A stretch of 64,000 nucleotides of DNA from Acuticoccus sediminis. GTDB lineage: Bacteria > Pseudomonadota > Alphaproteobacteria > Rhizobiales > Amorphaceae. Positions 43,242 to 51,193 of the stretch are shown in pieces. A model generated the notes under the pieces. It was not told the origin of the DNA. It saw only the letters and a program-made list of their open reading frames with translations, and searched no databases. The translations under genes and the position numbers were made by a program. Numbering within the stretch: the first letter of the stretch is position 1; each line of letters begins with the position of its first letter. Where the stretch lies: positions 1,240,001-1,304,000 of the forward strand of contig NZ_QHHQ01000001.1 in assembly GCF_003258595.1 (NCBI RefSeq). The letters run 5' to 3'.

Positions 43242-43281
43242 ATATAGAACAAATCTAAATTGGAATTCGTCTAGTCCAATT
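43242..43281. promoter_or_regulatory. AT-rich inverted repeats in the iron-operon control region
   Basis: Two inverted repeats occur in a conspicuously AT-rich 60 bp. At 43242-43260 ATATAGA and TCTAAAT flank a 5-bp centre (6 of 7 positions pair), similar in base composition to Irr/ICE sites. At 43258-43281 a perfect AATTGGA / TCCAATT pair flanks 10 bp. The site lies 128 bp upstream of the first imelysin and about 120 bp upstream of the divergent peroxiredoxin gene. Binding by Irr, Fur or RirA is inference from operon type. Confidence 0.5.
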
Positions 43282-43400
43282 CTGCACGTGCAAAACCTCA
43301 CGCGCTTGTGTTGGCAATCGGTGCAATGGCACGTTGTTTGCGGCACCGGGGCCATGCAGGGTCGCGACCGAAGGCACGCAAACCCCGAGGGAGCCGTCTC

Positions 43401-43964
43401 ATGTCCGATCTCAAAGCGCTGATGCCGCGCGATATCGTCCCGGCGATCACCGCCGACCTCGTCGGTGGCGGGACCTGGTCCTCCGCGGCGCCCGGCGGCG
43501 ATCCGTTCACGCTGGTCGTGTTCTACCGCGGCCTGCACTGCCCGATCTGCAAGACCTACCTCGGCACGCTCGAGAAGCTGCTGCCGGAATTCGCGAAGCG
43601 CGGGGTGAAGGTCGTGGCATTGTCGTCCGACAGCGCGGAGCGCGCCGCCACGGCCAAGGAGGACTGGCGCCTTCCGGAGATGACGATCGGCACCGTCTCG
43701 CTCGAGGCGGCGCGGAGCTGGGGGCTCTATGTCTCAACCAGCCGCGGAGTCACCTCGATCGGGATCGAGGAGCCGGCGCTGTTCTCAGAGCCCGGGATCT
43801 TCATCCTGCGGCCGGACAGCTCGCTCTATTTCGTGTCGACCCAGTCGATGCCCTTCGCCCGCCCGCGCTTCGAGGAGATGCTCCAGGCGATCGACTTCGT
43901 GGTCGCGAAGGACTACCCGGCGCGCGGCCAGGTCGCCTCGCTGGCGGAGGCGGCGGTCGCCTGA
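43401..43964 (+). CDS. Peroxiredoxin-like AhpC/TSA family protein
   Basis: A protein of 187 residues starting MSDLKALMPRDIVPAITADL. The thioredoxin-fold active site is VVFYRGLHCPICKTYLGTLEK with a CPIC pair near residues 53-56, and SDSAERAATAKEDWRLPEM continues the fold. Cysteines in a CxxC arrangement differ from the single peroxidatic Cys of the neighbour at 37411. It may reduce peroxides or disulphides in the cytoplasm. It is divergent from the iron operon, sharing the inverted-repeat region, and so may be controlled by iron or peroxide. ATG 43401 was preferred to an upstream frame extension. Confidence 0.85.
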   Translation: MSDLKALMPRDIVPAITADLVGGGTWSSAAPGGDPFTLVVFYRGLHCPICKTYLGTLEKLLPEFAKRGVKVVALSSDSAERAATAKEDWRLPEMTIGTVSLEAARSWGLYVSTSRGVTSIGIEEPALFSEPGIFILRPDSSLYFVSTQSMPFARPRFEEMLQAIDFVVAKDYPARGQVASLAEAAVA

Positions 43965-43989
43965 GCCGGCGACCGCGACACCCCGGCGC

Positions 43990-44922
43990 CTACTCGATCT
44001 CGGTGGCGTAGCTCGCGAGCGGGGGCAGGTTTTTCACGAGGCCCGCGTCGGTCATGAACCGGGCGAAGGCCTCGTAGCCCTCACGGTCGAGCACCTTCGG
44101 GCTGGTCACGAACTTGTCCAGCGTGGCGTCGAAGGCGGCCTCGTTGAGGCGGTCGTCAATGTCTGGCTGCGCGGCGAAGAACAACTTCTTCGCCTCGGCG
44201 GGGTTCGCCTTCGCCCATTCGGCGGCGGCGCCGACCGCGTCGAGGAAGCGGGAGAAGGCGGGGCTGTCGGCCTTGTCCTTGTGGGCGATGAAGATCAGCT
44301 CCTCGTAGGAGGGGACGCCGTGCTCCTCCGGCAGGAAGGCCTTGCCCTTCTTGCCCTCGATCTCGATCTGCGTCAGCTCGAAGTTGCGGAACGCGCCGAT
44401 GACGGCGGCGACGCGGCCGGAGAGCAGCGCCTGCGTCAGCGCGAAGTTGACGTTCACGAGGGTGACGTCGTCGAGCTTGAGGTCCGCCTCCCGCAGCATC
44501 CGGCCGAGCAGCGCGTCCTCGAAGCCGCCGACCGAGTAGCCGACCGTCTTGCCCTTGAGGTCCGCGAGCGTCTTCACGGGGCCGTCGTCGAGCACCACCA
44601 GCGAGTTGAGCGGGGAGCCGACCAGCGTGCCGATGCGCATCACCGGCAGCCCCTCGTCGGCCTGCTGGTAGAGGCTCGGCTGGTAGGTGATGGCGATGTC
44701 GCCCTCGCCGGCGGCGACGAGGCGGGGAGGGGCGGAGGGGTCCGCCGGCGCCACCAGCTCCACCTCGAGGTCGCGCTTGCCGAACTCGCCGCGCGCCTCG
44801 GCCAGGATGATCGGCGCATGGTCGGGGTTGATGAACCAGTCGGCGAGGACGCGCAGATGGTCCTGGGCCGAGGCCGGGCCGGCCGCGGCGAAGATCGCGG
44901 CGGCGAGGATGAAACGGAACAT
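43990..44922 (-). CDS. ABC substrate-binding protein, ThiY-like (HMP-precursor type)
   Basis: A 310-residue exported binding protein with signal MFRFILAAAIFAAAGPASAQ. The mature start LRVLADWFINPDHAPIILAEARG is close to ThiY, where D/N-W-F-x-N-P-D-H contacts the pyrimidine; LADLKGKTVGYSVGGFEDALL is the usual hinge. ThiY binds N-formyl-4-amino-5-aminomethyl-2-methylpyrimidine for thiamin salvage. The permease gene lies upstream with a short repeat in the 86-bp gap. No ATPase or TenA gene is in the window, so the transporter is incomplete here. Confidence 0.85.
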   Translation of the reverse strand: MFRFILAAAIFAAAGPASAQDHLRVLADWFINPDHAPIILAEARGEFGKRDLEVELVAPADPSAPPRLVAAGEGDIAITYQPSLYQQADEGLPVMRIGTLVGSPLNSLVVLDDGPVKTLADLKGKTVGYSVGGFEDALLGRMLREADLKLDDVTLVNVNFALTQALLSGRVAAVIGAFRNFELTQIEIEGKKGKAFLPEEHGVPSYEELIFIAHKDKADSPAFSRFLDAVGAAAEWAKANPAEAKKLFFAAQPDIDDRLNEAAFDATLDKFVTSPKVLDREGYEAFARFMTDAGLVKNLPPLASYATEIE

Positions 44923-44988
44923 GGGGTCTCCCTAAACTCTGCGCTCGTTCGGCCGGTGCGCGGGGTGGAGCCGCGGGGTGCGGCGAGG

Positions 44989-45015
44989 CGTCAGGCGCGT
45001 CAGGCGCATCAGGCG
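44989..45015 (-). repeat. Three copies of a 9-bp tandem repeat spanning the ThiX stop codon
   Basis: On the minus strand the unit CGCCTGACG (one copy CGCCTGATG) is repeated three times and followed by a partial copy. The first copy (45007-45015) contains the TGA stop of the permease gene. The pattern is the same in kind as the larger repeats at 26731 and 27781. Confidence 0.9.
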
Positions 45016-45902
45016 TCCGGGCGCCATAAAAGCCGGTCGATCAGGGCATCCGCAAGGGCGCGCGTTGCGAGGGCGAGGAGGGCAAGGAGCCCGAGCGCGG
45101 CGAACACCGTGCCGGTCTGCGAGCGCGCGTTGGCGTTCACCATGACGAAGCCGAGCCCGGCCGAGGCGCCGACCCACTCGCCGACGACGGCGCCGATGGG
45201 CGCGACCGTCGCCGCGACCTTGGCGCCGGCCGCGAGGCCGGGCAGGCCCCCCGGCGCGCGGATCCGCCACAGGAGCTGCCAGCGGCTGGCCCCGGCGATG
45301 CGCGCGAGGTCGATGAGGCGGGGGTCCACGCGGGCCATCGCCTCGGCGTAGGCGGTGGCGACGGGGAAGTAGATGATGAGCCCGGCCATCGCGATCTTCG
45401 AGGCCATCCCGTACCCGAGCCAGACCACCAGCAGCGGCGCGATGGCGAAGACGGGAAGCGCCTGCGTCGCGACGACGACCGGCAGCACGAGGCGCCGGGC
45501 GAGCGGCGTCGCGGCGACCGTGAGCGCCGTGGCGGCACCCGCGGCGAGCCCGACCGCGAGGCCGATGGCGATCTCCGCCGCGGTGATCGCGGTATTGCGC
45601 AGAAGCATCGGCCACTGCCGCACGTAGGAGTCCCAGACGTCGGCGGGGCCGGGGAAGACGTAGCGCGGTGGCTCGAGGAGCGCGACGAGGCCCCACCAGA
45701 GCGCCAGCAGAAGCGCGAGGGTCGTCGCCACCCTCAGTGCGACGGTTCCGGCGGTCCGGCGGCGCCGCGTCACGCCGGGCACCGGATCGTCCGGTCGCCG
45801 GTGCGCGCCACCGTCCGAGTGTGGGGCGGAGTCAGTGCCGGGAGCACCGGCCCGCTCGGGGGCCGGGGCGATGGCCCGGGCGGGCGTCAGCCGTCGGACC
45901 AT
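45009..45902 (-). CDS. ABC transporter permease, ThiX-like
   Basis: A protein of about 297 residues if translation starts at 45902; the N-terminal 48 residues are proline- and arginine-rich and the start may lie later. From about residue 52 there are six helices, including VALRVATTLALLLALWWGLVAL, ITAAEIAIGLAVGLAAGAAT and the EAA-like LIDLARIAGASRWQLLWRIRAPGGLP loop that contacts the ATPase, then APIGAVVGEWVGASAGLG. It should form the channel for the ThiY-like protein. It overlaps the C-terminus of the upstream gene by 16 bp. The ATPase partner is missing from the window. Confidence 0.85.
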   Translation of the reverse strand: MVRRLTPARAIAPAPERAGAPGTDSAPHSDGGAHRRPDDPVPGVTRRRRTAGTVALRVATTLALLLALWWGLVALLEPPRYVFPGPADVWDSYVRQWPMLLRNTAITAAEIAIGLAVGLAAGAATALTVAATPLARRLVLPVVVATQALPVFAIAPLLVVWLGYGMASKIAMAGLIIYFPVATAYAEAMARVDPRLIDLARIAGASRWQLLWRIRAPGGLPGLAAGAKVAATVAPIGAVVGEWVGASAGLGFVMVNANARSQTGTVFAALGLLALLALATRALADALIDRLLWRPDA

Positions 45903-47842
45903 TCCTTCATCGCCGAGCTGACGGCGGTCTGGCCCTTCTGGCCCTTGCGCAGGGTCAGGATCGCGCGACGGCCCGATTCGTAGAGGATCGGGATGTCGAG
46001 CCAGTCGCGGCTGGCGAGGAGTTCAAGATTGTAGGTCCGGTCCGCCTCGTCCTCGTTCAGCGCCACCCAGAAGAGGCCGGACGACACACGCGCCGCCTGA
46101 CCGCGGAGGGCATCGCCGCGCGCCTGCTCCTCCTGCTTCATGATGATGCCCGGCACGTTCTTCACGCCGCCGCCCTCGAAGGAATCGGGCACCTCGAACT
46201 TGATCTCGATGAGATGGCTCGCCGGGAGCTGCGCATCGCGGTTCTCGCGGATCGTCATCGTCATGTTGAGGCCGCGCTCGCCGATGGCGGCGGTGGCCCG
46301 GATCACCGGCTCCTCGTCGCCGCCGCCGAAGGACTGGCGCACCATCTCCCAGTTCACGGTCCCGGCGATGGCCGAGCCGGTCTGCCCGCCGCTGGCGGCC
46401 TCCTCGTAGAGGACCGCCTGCTGCGTGCCGGGGCCCGACGACGGGGCGGGGGTCGCCGCCGCGTCGCTGCCGTTGCGCGTCGTGAGGGCGCTGACCTGCT
46501 GCTCGGGCGCCTGCTCGACGCCGGCGGCCTGGTCGGCGGCCGCGTTCGGCGTCTGGTCCGGGGCGAACTGCGGGGCACCGTCCGGCGTGCGGGTGGGGGC
46601 CGCCGCGGCATCGCTCTCGGGGGCGCCCTCGGCGTCCATGTCGGTGTCGGCACCGGCGTCGGTGTCCGAATCGGCGCCGGAGTCGGGCTGGTCGAGGTTG
46701 ATCGTCTCGGTCGAGACGGTGCGCGGCTCGTCGTCCGTCGGCAGCCGCTCCTGGCTCTTGTTGACGACCGGGTCGGTCGTCGCCTGCACCGGCGCGCGCT
46801 CGCTTCTCGCGCTGGCGCCGGAGCCCGCCCCCGATCCGGAGCTCTCCGGATTGAGCTGCTGGATCACGGCGAGGAGACGTTCGTGCTGCGTGACGACCGC
46901 GTAGGAGGCGCCGATCAGCAGGCAGAAGACCACCAGCGGCAACACGATGCGCGCGACGATGGAGCGGCGCGGTGCGCTCGCGCCATCGTCGGGCGCCTTG
47001 GCGGCCGCGGCGGCCCGGCGGGATGTCTTCTCCGCCTTCTGCCTGTCCTTGCGCTTCTTGCCGCGCCCTGAGCGCTCCGCCCGGCGTTCGGCGCGGAGCT
47101 GGCGCTCCTCCTCCCGGCGGCGGCGCTTCTCTTCCTTGGGGTCGACCTCTTCGTCGTCCCCGTATTCCTCGTCGTAGTCGTATTCGTCGGCCGCTTCTGA
47201 CTCCTCGACGGCCTCGAACTCGGCCTCGGCGATCCGGGGGTCGTGCGACGGATCCGCCCGGTGGCCGCGGCGGCGCGCCGGCACGATCGGCACCGGCTCC
47301 TCGTATTCCTCCTCGAGGAAGTCGCTGCCGACGACCTCGGCTTCCGCGGGCTCGATCGCCTCGTGCGTGAGGTCGACCGGGGCGGGAAGCTGGGCCTGCT
47401 GCGTGCGCTCGGGCGGGAAGGCCGGCTCGGCGGGCGACGGGCCCGGCTCGGGGTCCGGCGCCAGCATCGCCTCGGAGACGGCGCTGCGCAGCATCTGCTC
47501 GCGCTCGGCCCGGCTGCGCTCTGCCTCGGCGCGGCGGCGCGCCTCGCGTTCCGCCTCCGATTCGCGCGATGCGCCCTCGGCGCGCCCGCCGGCCGGCAGG
47601 GCGCCCTGAACCGCACGTCGCGTGCGGTTCTGTCGCGCAATCTCGTTCTCGATCTTGCGGATCGCGTCCTCAAGCGCCAAGCGCTGCGCGGTCACGTCCG
47701 CCGACGACAGCGGCGGATCGAAGCTCTGCAGCTGCTTGATGAGCGCTTTTCGCGCCTTCTCATACACCTGACGCCGCTGCGGGCCGCTCCCGTCCGGGAG
47801 CGACTGAACCGCTCGCTGCAGCACAGAGTAGAAGTCGGTCAT
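45887..47842 (-). CDS. Large one-TM protein with acidic/basic linker, function unknown
   Basis: A protein of 651 residues. The N-terminus MTDFYSVLQRAVQSLPDGSG is a helical, conserved-looking module (1-80). A long charged, low-complexity region (90-290) follows, rich in Glu, Asp, Arg and Ala, with one TM at about 295-317 (VARIVLPLVVFCLLIGASYAVV). A Ser/Ala/Asp-rich stretch comes after it, and a folded periplasmic domain of about 170 residues closes the protein (IAGTVNWEMVRQSFGGGDEEPVIRA, LNMTMTIRENRDAQLPASH, VSSGLFWVALNEDEADRTYN). I do not recognise a function. It sits just downstream of purA, and the permease gene overlaps its end. ATG 47842 was preferred to GTG 47851. Confidence 0.75.
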   Translation of the reverse strand: MTDFYSVLQRAVQSLPDGSGPQRRQVYEKARKALIKQLQSFDPPLSSADVTAQRLALEDAIRKIENEIARQNRTRRAVQGALPAGGRAEGASRESEAEREARRRAEAERSRAEREQMLRSAVSEAMLAPDPEPGPSPAEPAFPPERTQQAQLPAPVDLTHEAIEPAEAEVVGSDFLEEEYEEPVPIVPARRRGHRADPSHDPRIAEAEFEAVEESEAADEYDYDEEYGDDEEVDPKEEKRRRREEERQLRAERRAERSGRGKKRKDRQKAEKTSRRAAAAAKAPDDGASAPRRSIVARIVLPLVVFCLLIGASYAVVTQHERLLAVIQQLNPESSGSGAGSGASARSERAPVQATTDPVVNKSQERLPTDDEPRTVSTETINLDQPDSGADSDTDAGADTDMDAEGAPESDAAAAPTRTPDGAPQFAPDQTPNAAADQAAGVEQAPEQQVSALTTRNGSDAAATPAPSSGPGTQQAVLYEEAASGGQTGSAIAGTVNWEMVRQSFGGGDEEPVIRATAAIGERGLNMTMTIRENRDAQLPASHLIEIKFEVPDSFEGGGVKNVPGIIMKQEEQARGDALRGQAARVSSGLFWVALNEDEADRTYNLELLASRDWLDIPILYESGRRAILTLRKGQKGQTAVSSAMKEWSDG

Positions 47843-47878
47843 CGCGACCACACGCCCTTCCTGCCCATGGGCCTGGAA

Positions 47879-49168
47879 TTAAATATGAAAGGGATCTTCA
47901 ACAAGTATTGTATCGTCTCGTTCTGGGCTCGTCGACAACATCGCCACGGGCGCTCCGACCAACTCTTCCACATGCCGTACGTACTTGACCGCTTCGGCGG
48001 GCAACTCTCCCCAAGAGCGTGCACCCCGCGTCGATGCCGACCAGCCCTTGATGGTTTCGTAGACTGGCTGAACGCGAGATTGACGCGCCGTTTCCACAGG
48101 TAGCCGGTCCATGCGTTCCCCGTCCACGTCGTACGCGACGCAGATCTTGAGCTCATCCAGCCCGTCCAGAACGTCGAGCTTGGTGAGGGCCAGACGGTCG
48201 ATGCCACCGGTCTGCACCGCCTGACGGACCATCACTGCGTCGAACCAGCCGCAGCGGCGCTTTCGGCCGGTGACGGTGCCGAACTCGGCACCCCGCTCGC
48301 CAAGGAGCTGGCCGATCTCGTTCTTCTGTTCCGTCGGGAACGGACCGTTGCCCACGCGAGTGGTGTAAGCTTTTGTAATCCCGAGTGTCCTGTCGAGGGA
48401 AGAGGGGCCGACGCCGGATCCGGCCGCGGCCGACCCCGCCACCGTGTTCGACGAGGTGACGAACGGGAAGGTGCCGTGATCGATATCCAGCATTGCGCCC
48501 TGAGCACCCTCGAAGAGGATGTTGCGGCCGGCGTTGCGCGCCTCGCGCAGGGTCCGCCAGGTCGGGTCGGCGTACTCCAGCACCGGACGCGCGGCCTCGA
48601 GCTCCTCGCGGATGGTCTCGGCCGACACCGGCTCGGCGCCGAAGCCGACGCGCAGCGCGTTGTGGTGCGCGAGGAGGCGGTCGATGCGACCGTCGATCGT
48701 CTCGCGGTCGTTGAGGTCGGCGAGGCGCACGGCCCGGCGGCCGACCTTGTCCTCGTACGTCGGGCCGATGCCGCGGCCGGTGGTGCCGATCGCGGCGGCC
48801 CCGGACGCGGCCTCGCGCAGCTGGTCGAGCTCGCGGTGGACCGAGAGGATGAGGGGGACGTTCTCGGCGATCTTCAGCGTCGCCGGCGAAATCTCCACGC
48901 CCTTGGCCCGCATCGCGTCGACTTCGGTCAGGAAGGCCCTGGGGTCGAGCACGACACCGTTGCCGATGATCGAGAGCTTGCCGGGCCGCACCACACCCGA
49001 AGGCAGCAGCGAGAGCTTGTAGGTGACCCCGTCGATCACCAGCGTGTGACCGGCGTTATGGCCGCCTTGATACCTGACGATCACCTCGGCTCGCTCGGAG
49101 AGCCAGTCGACGATCTTTCCCTTGCCTTCGTCGCCCCATTGGGAGCCGACAACCACGACGCTACCCAT
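47879..49168 (-). CDS. purA: Adenylosuccinate synthase
   Basis: A 429-residue enzyme of normal length. It starts [44 protein letters not shown], which holds the GTP-binding GDEGKGK loop and the catalytic Asp and His; [13 protein letters not shown] and [24 protein letters not shown] follow, and the C-terminus carries the guanine-binding [10 protein letters not shown]. It joins IMP and aspartate with GTP to make adenylosuccinate, the first committed step to AMP. It is read leftward, with the unknown protein gene starting 36 bp beyond its stop. Confidence 0.97.
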   Translation of the reverse strand: MGSVVVVGSQWGDEGKGKIVDWLSERAEVIVRYQGGHNAGHTLVIDGVTYKLSLLPSGVVRPGKLSIIGNGVVLDPRAFLTEVDAMRAKGVEISPATLKIAENVPLILSVHRELDQLREAASGAAAIGTTGRGIGPTYEDKVGRRAVRLADLNDRETIDGRIDRLLAHHNALRVGFGAEPVSAETIREELEAARPVLEYADPTWRTLREARNAGRNILFEGAQGAMLDIDHGTFPFVTSSNTVAGSAAAGSGVGPSSLDRTLGITKAYTTRVGNGPFPTEQKNEIGQLLGERGAEFGTVTGRKRRCGWFDAVMVRQAVQTGGIDRLALTKLDVLDGLDELKICVAYDVDGERMDRLPVETARQSRVQPVYETIKGWSASTRGARSWGELPAEAVKYVRHVEELVGAPVAMLSTSPERDDTILVEDPFHI

Positions 49169-49332
49169 CGATCTCTCTCATCCTTTCGCCTGTGGCTTGG
49201 AGGTGCCGCACTGGCGGTGCGCGATCTGCCATGCCACAGACACGTTGCGACGCGCGGCCTAGGGCTTGTGGCCCAGAAGGGCGCGTGTGGGCAAGCCGCT
49301 CTACGCGACTTCTCATAGCCGCATTGCACAAC

Positions 49333-50325
49333 ATGATACGGTACGGGAACACCATCAACGTGAAACAGGACGTCAACAAGGGCTGGTCGCCCCTCATCGC
49401 CAATCAGCCTTATGTCCTGCTGCCGCTCACGATGTTCCTATGGTCGGGCAACTGGGTTGCCGGCCGATATGTCGCGGGGGACATCCCGCCGGTCACGCTC
49501 ACGGCCATCCGCTGGGTCCTCGCATTCCTGATCCTGCTCGCAATCGGCCGGCGCCACATCCGGCAGGACCTGCCGGCCCTGAAGGCGAGCTGGAAGATCA
49601 TGGTGGTGCTCGGCGTCCTTTCCATCGGCGCCTATAACATCTGTGTCTACATCGGCCTGTCGATGACGACCGTCATCAACGGCACTCTGCTGTCCTCCAC
49701 ATTCCCTATCACGATCGCGATCACCGCGTACGTCGTCTATCGCGACCGGCTCACCATGCCCCAGGCGATCGGCATCCTCGTCGCGACGTGCGGCGCGCTC
49801 GTCGTGATGACCCGCGGGGACCTCGCGGTTCTGGCCACGTTCCGCTTCAACGCCGGCGACGTGTGGATCATGATCTCCCAGGTGATCTGGTCGCTCTACA
49901 CGATCTACCTGCGCGAGCGCCCGGCGGTGCACCCGATGTCGTTCCAGATCTCCGCCATCGCGGTCGGCCTCGTGCCGCTGGTGCCGGCGGCGGCCCTGGA
50001 GCTGGCGTTCGGCTCGGGCATCCGCTTCACGCCCGGCGGGATCGCGGCGTCGCTCTATATCGCCGTGTTCGCGGCGGTGATCGCATATCTGTGTTTCAAC
50101 AGGGCGGTGGCGCTGATCGGCGCGAACCGGGCGGGGCCGTTCTTCCACCTCGTCCCGGTCTTCGCCTCGCTCCTGGCGGTGGTGGTGCTGGGCGAGCGGA
50201 TCGAGCTCTACCACCTCGTCGGCTGGACGATCATCATCGCGGGGATCGTCGTCGCGCAGGTCGGCCGCCGCCCGGCACGCAAATCCGCCCCTACAGGGAC
50301 GCCGGGGGCCCCGCCGGGGCAGTGA
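49333..50325 (+). CDS. EamA/DMT-family transporter
   Basis: A 330-residue protein with about ten helices arranged as two EamA halves. The first half runs from PYVLLPLTMFLWSGNWVAGRYVAGDIPPVTLTAIRWV to AIGILVATCGALVVMTRG, the second from GDVWIMISQVIWSLYTIYLRER to LVGWTIIIAGIVVAQVGRRP. Members export amino acids, metabolites or drugs by a drug/metabolite-antiporter mechanism; the substrate cannot be named. ATG 49333 (MIRYGNTIN) was chosen over upstream starts that only add arginine-rich sequence. The end overlaps the convergent isomerase gene by 35 bp. Confidence 0.9.
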   Translation: MIRYGNTINVKQDVNKGWSPLIANQPYVLLPLTMFLWSGNWVAGRYVAGDIPPVTLTAIRWVLAFLILLAIGRRHIRQDLPALKASWKIMVVLGVLSIGAYNICVYIGLSMTTVINGTLLSSTFPITIAITAYVVYRDRLTMPQAIGILVATCGALVVMTRGDLAVLATFRFNAGDVWIMISQVIWSLYTIYLRERPAVHPMSFQISAIAVGLVPLVPAAALELAFGSGIRFTPGGIAASLYIAVFAAVIAYLCFNRAVALIGANRAGPFFHLVPVFASLLAVVVLGERIELYHLVGWTIIIAGIVVAQVGRRPARKSAPTGTPGAPPGQ

Positions 50326-51058
50326 ACGCGTCGCGCCAGGACAGGCCGGCCTCCACCGTGGTCGCCGGCGTGTACTCGCAGCCGATCGGGCCCGTGTAGC
50401 CGGCCTCGACGAAGGCGGGCAGCAGGAAGGCGTAGTTCAATTCGCCGCGGTCCGGTTCCTGCCGCGTGAGGCCGCCGGCGATCTGGACGTGGCCGATATC
50501 GTCGAAATGCTCGCGGAAGCGGGCGAGGACGTCGCCGCTCTGGCGCTGCACGTGGTAGCAGTCGAACATGATCTTCACGTTCGGCACGCCCGCGAGGCGG
50601 ATGACCTCGGCCGCCTCCTCCACCGAGGCGACGGCGTAGCCGGGGCGCGCCTGCCGGCAGAGCGGCTCGACCAGGAATGTCAGCTCCGGGGCTTCGGCCG
50701 ACGCCTCCGCCAGCCGCTCGGCAAGGCGGGAATGGCGGTCCGGATCGTCGGCGAGGCCGGAGACGACGTGGATGGCGCCGGCCCCGACCGTCCGCGCGGC
50801 GGCGATCGCCTCGGCGATGTCGGCCCGCGCCTCCGCCTCTCGGCCCGGCATGGCGGCGACGCCGGACGTCTCGCCCATGCGCGCGTTGAGGCCGACCACC
50901 TTCAGGTCGCCGAGGGCGTCGCGCACCGCTTCGGGCCCGACCTGCTGCGCCTGGTCGTGGAACTCGACCATCGTGAACCCGGCGGACCGTGCTGCGACGA
51001 GCCGCTCCAGAAATGGTCGATCCGTCCAAAGAAACCCAAGGTTGGCAGAAAAGATCAT
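50291..51058 (-). CDS. Hydroxypyruvate isomerase-like TIM-barrel protein
   Basis: A 255-residue AP-endonuclease-2-type TIM barrel starting MIFSANLGFLWTDRPFLERL. Metal-binding acidic residues are placed as in Hyi/sugar-phosphate isomerases: LTFLVEPLCRQARPGY with the Glu of strand 5, VKIMFDCYHVQRQSGD with the Asp-His pair, DIGHVQIAGGLTRQEP and GPIGCEYTPATT with the final Glu. Hydroxypyruvate isomerase interconverts hydroxypyruvate and tartronate semialdehyde; the substrate here is not proven. It stands alone and converges on the EamA gene with a 35-bp overlap. The reading frame continues upstream but ATG 51058 gives the family's normal start. Confidence 0.85.
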   Translation of the reverse strand: MIFSANLGFLWTDRPFLERLVAARSAGFTMVEFHDQAQQVGPEAVRDALGDLKVVGLNARMGETSGVAAMPGREAEARADIAEAIAAARTVGAGAIHVVSGLADDPDRHSRLAERLAEASAEAPELTFLVEPLCRQARPGYAVASVEEAAEVIRLAGVPNVKIMFDCYHVQRQSGDVLARFREHFDDIGHVQIAGGLTRQEPDRGELNYAFLLPAFVEAGYTGPIGCEYTPATTVEAGLSWRDAFTAPAGPPASL

Positions 51059-51193
51059 CAGGCGTCCCTCGTTAAGGCTGGCTGGGCAAGTTAATGCGTC
51101 AAACCGCGTCGGCAGGCCCATAAGAGGGCTGACACGGCCATGTGATTCGCTAGGTTGCGAGGACATGGCCGACGGCACGGAACGGAGAACTTC

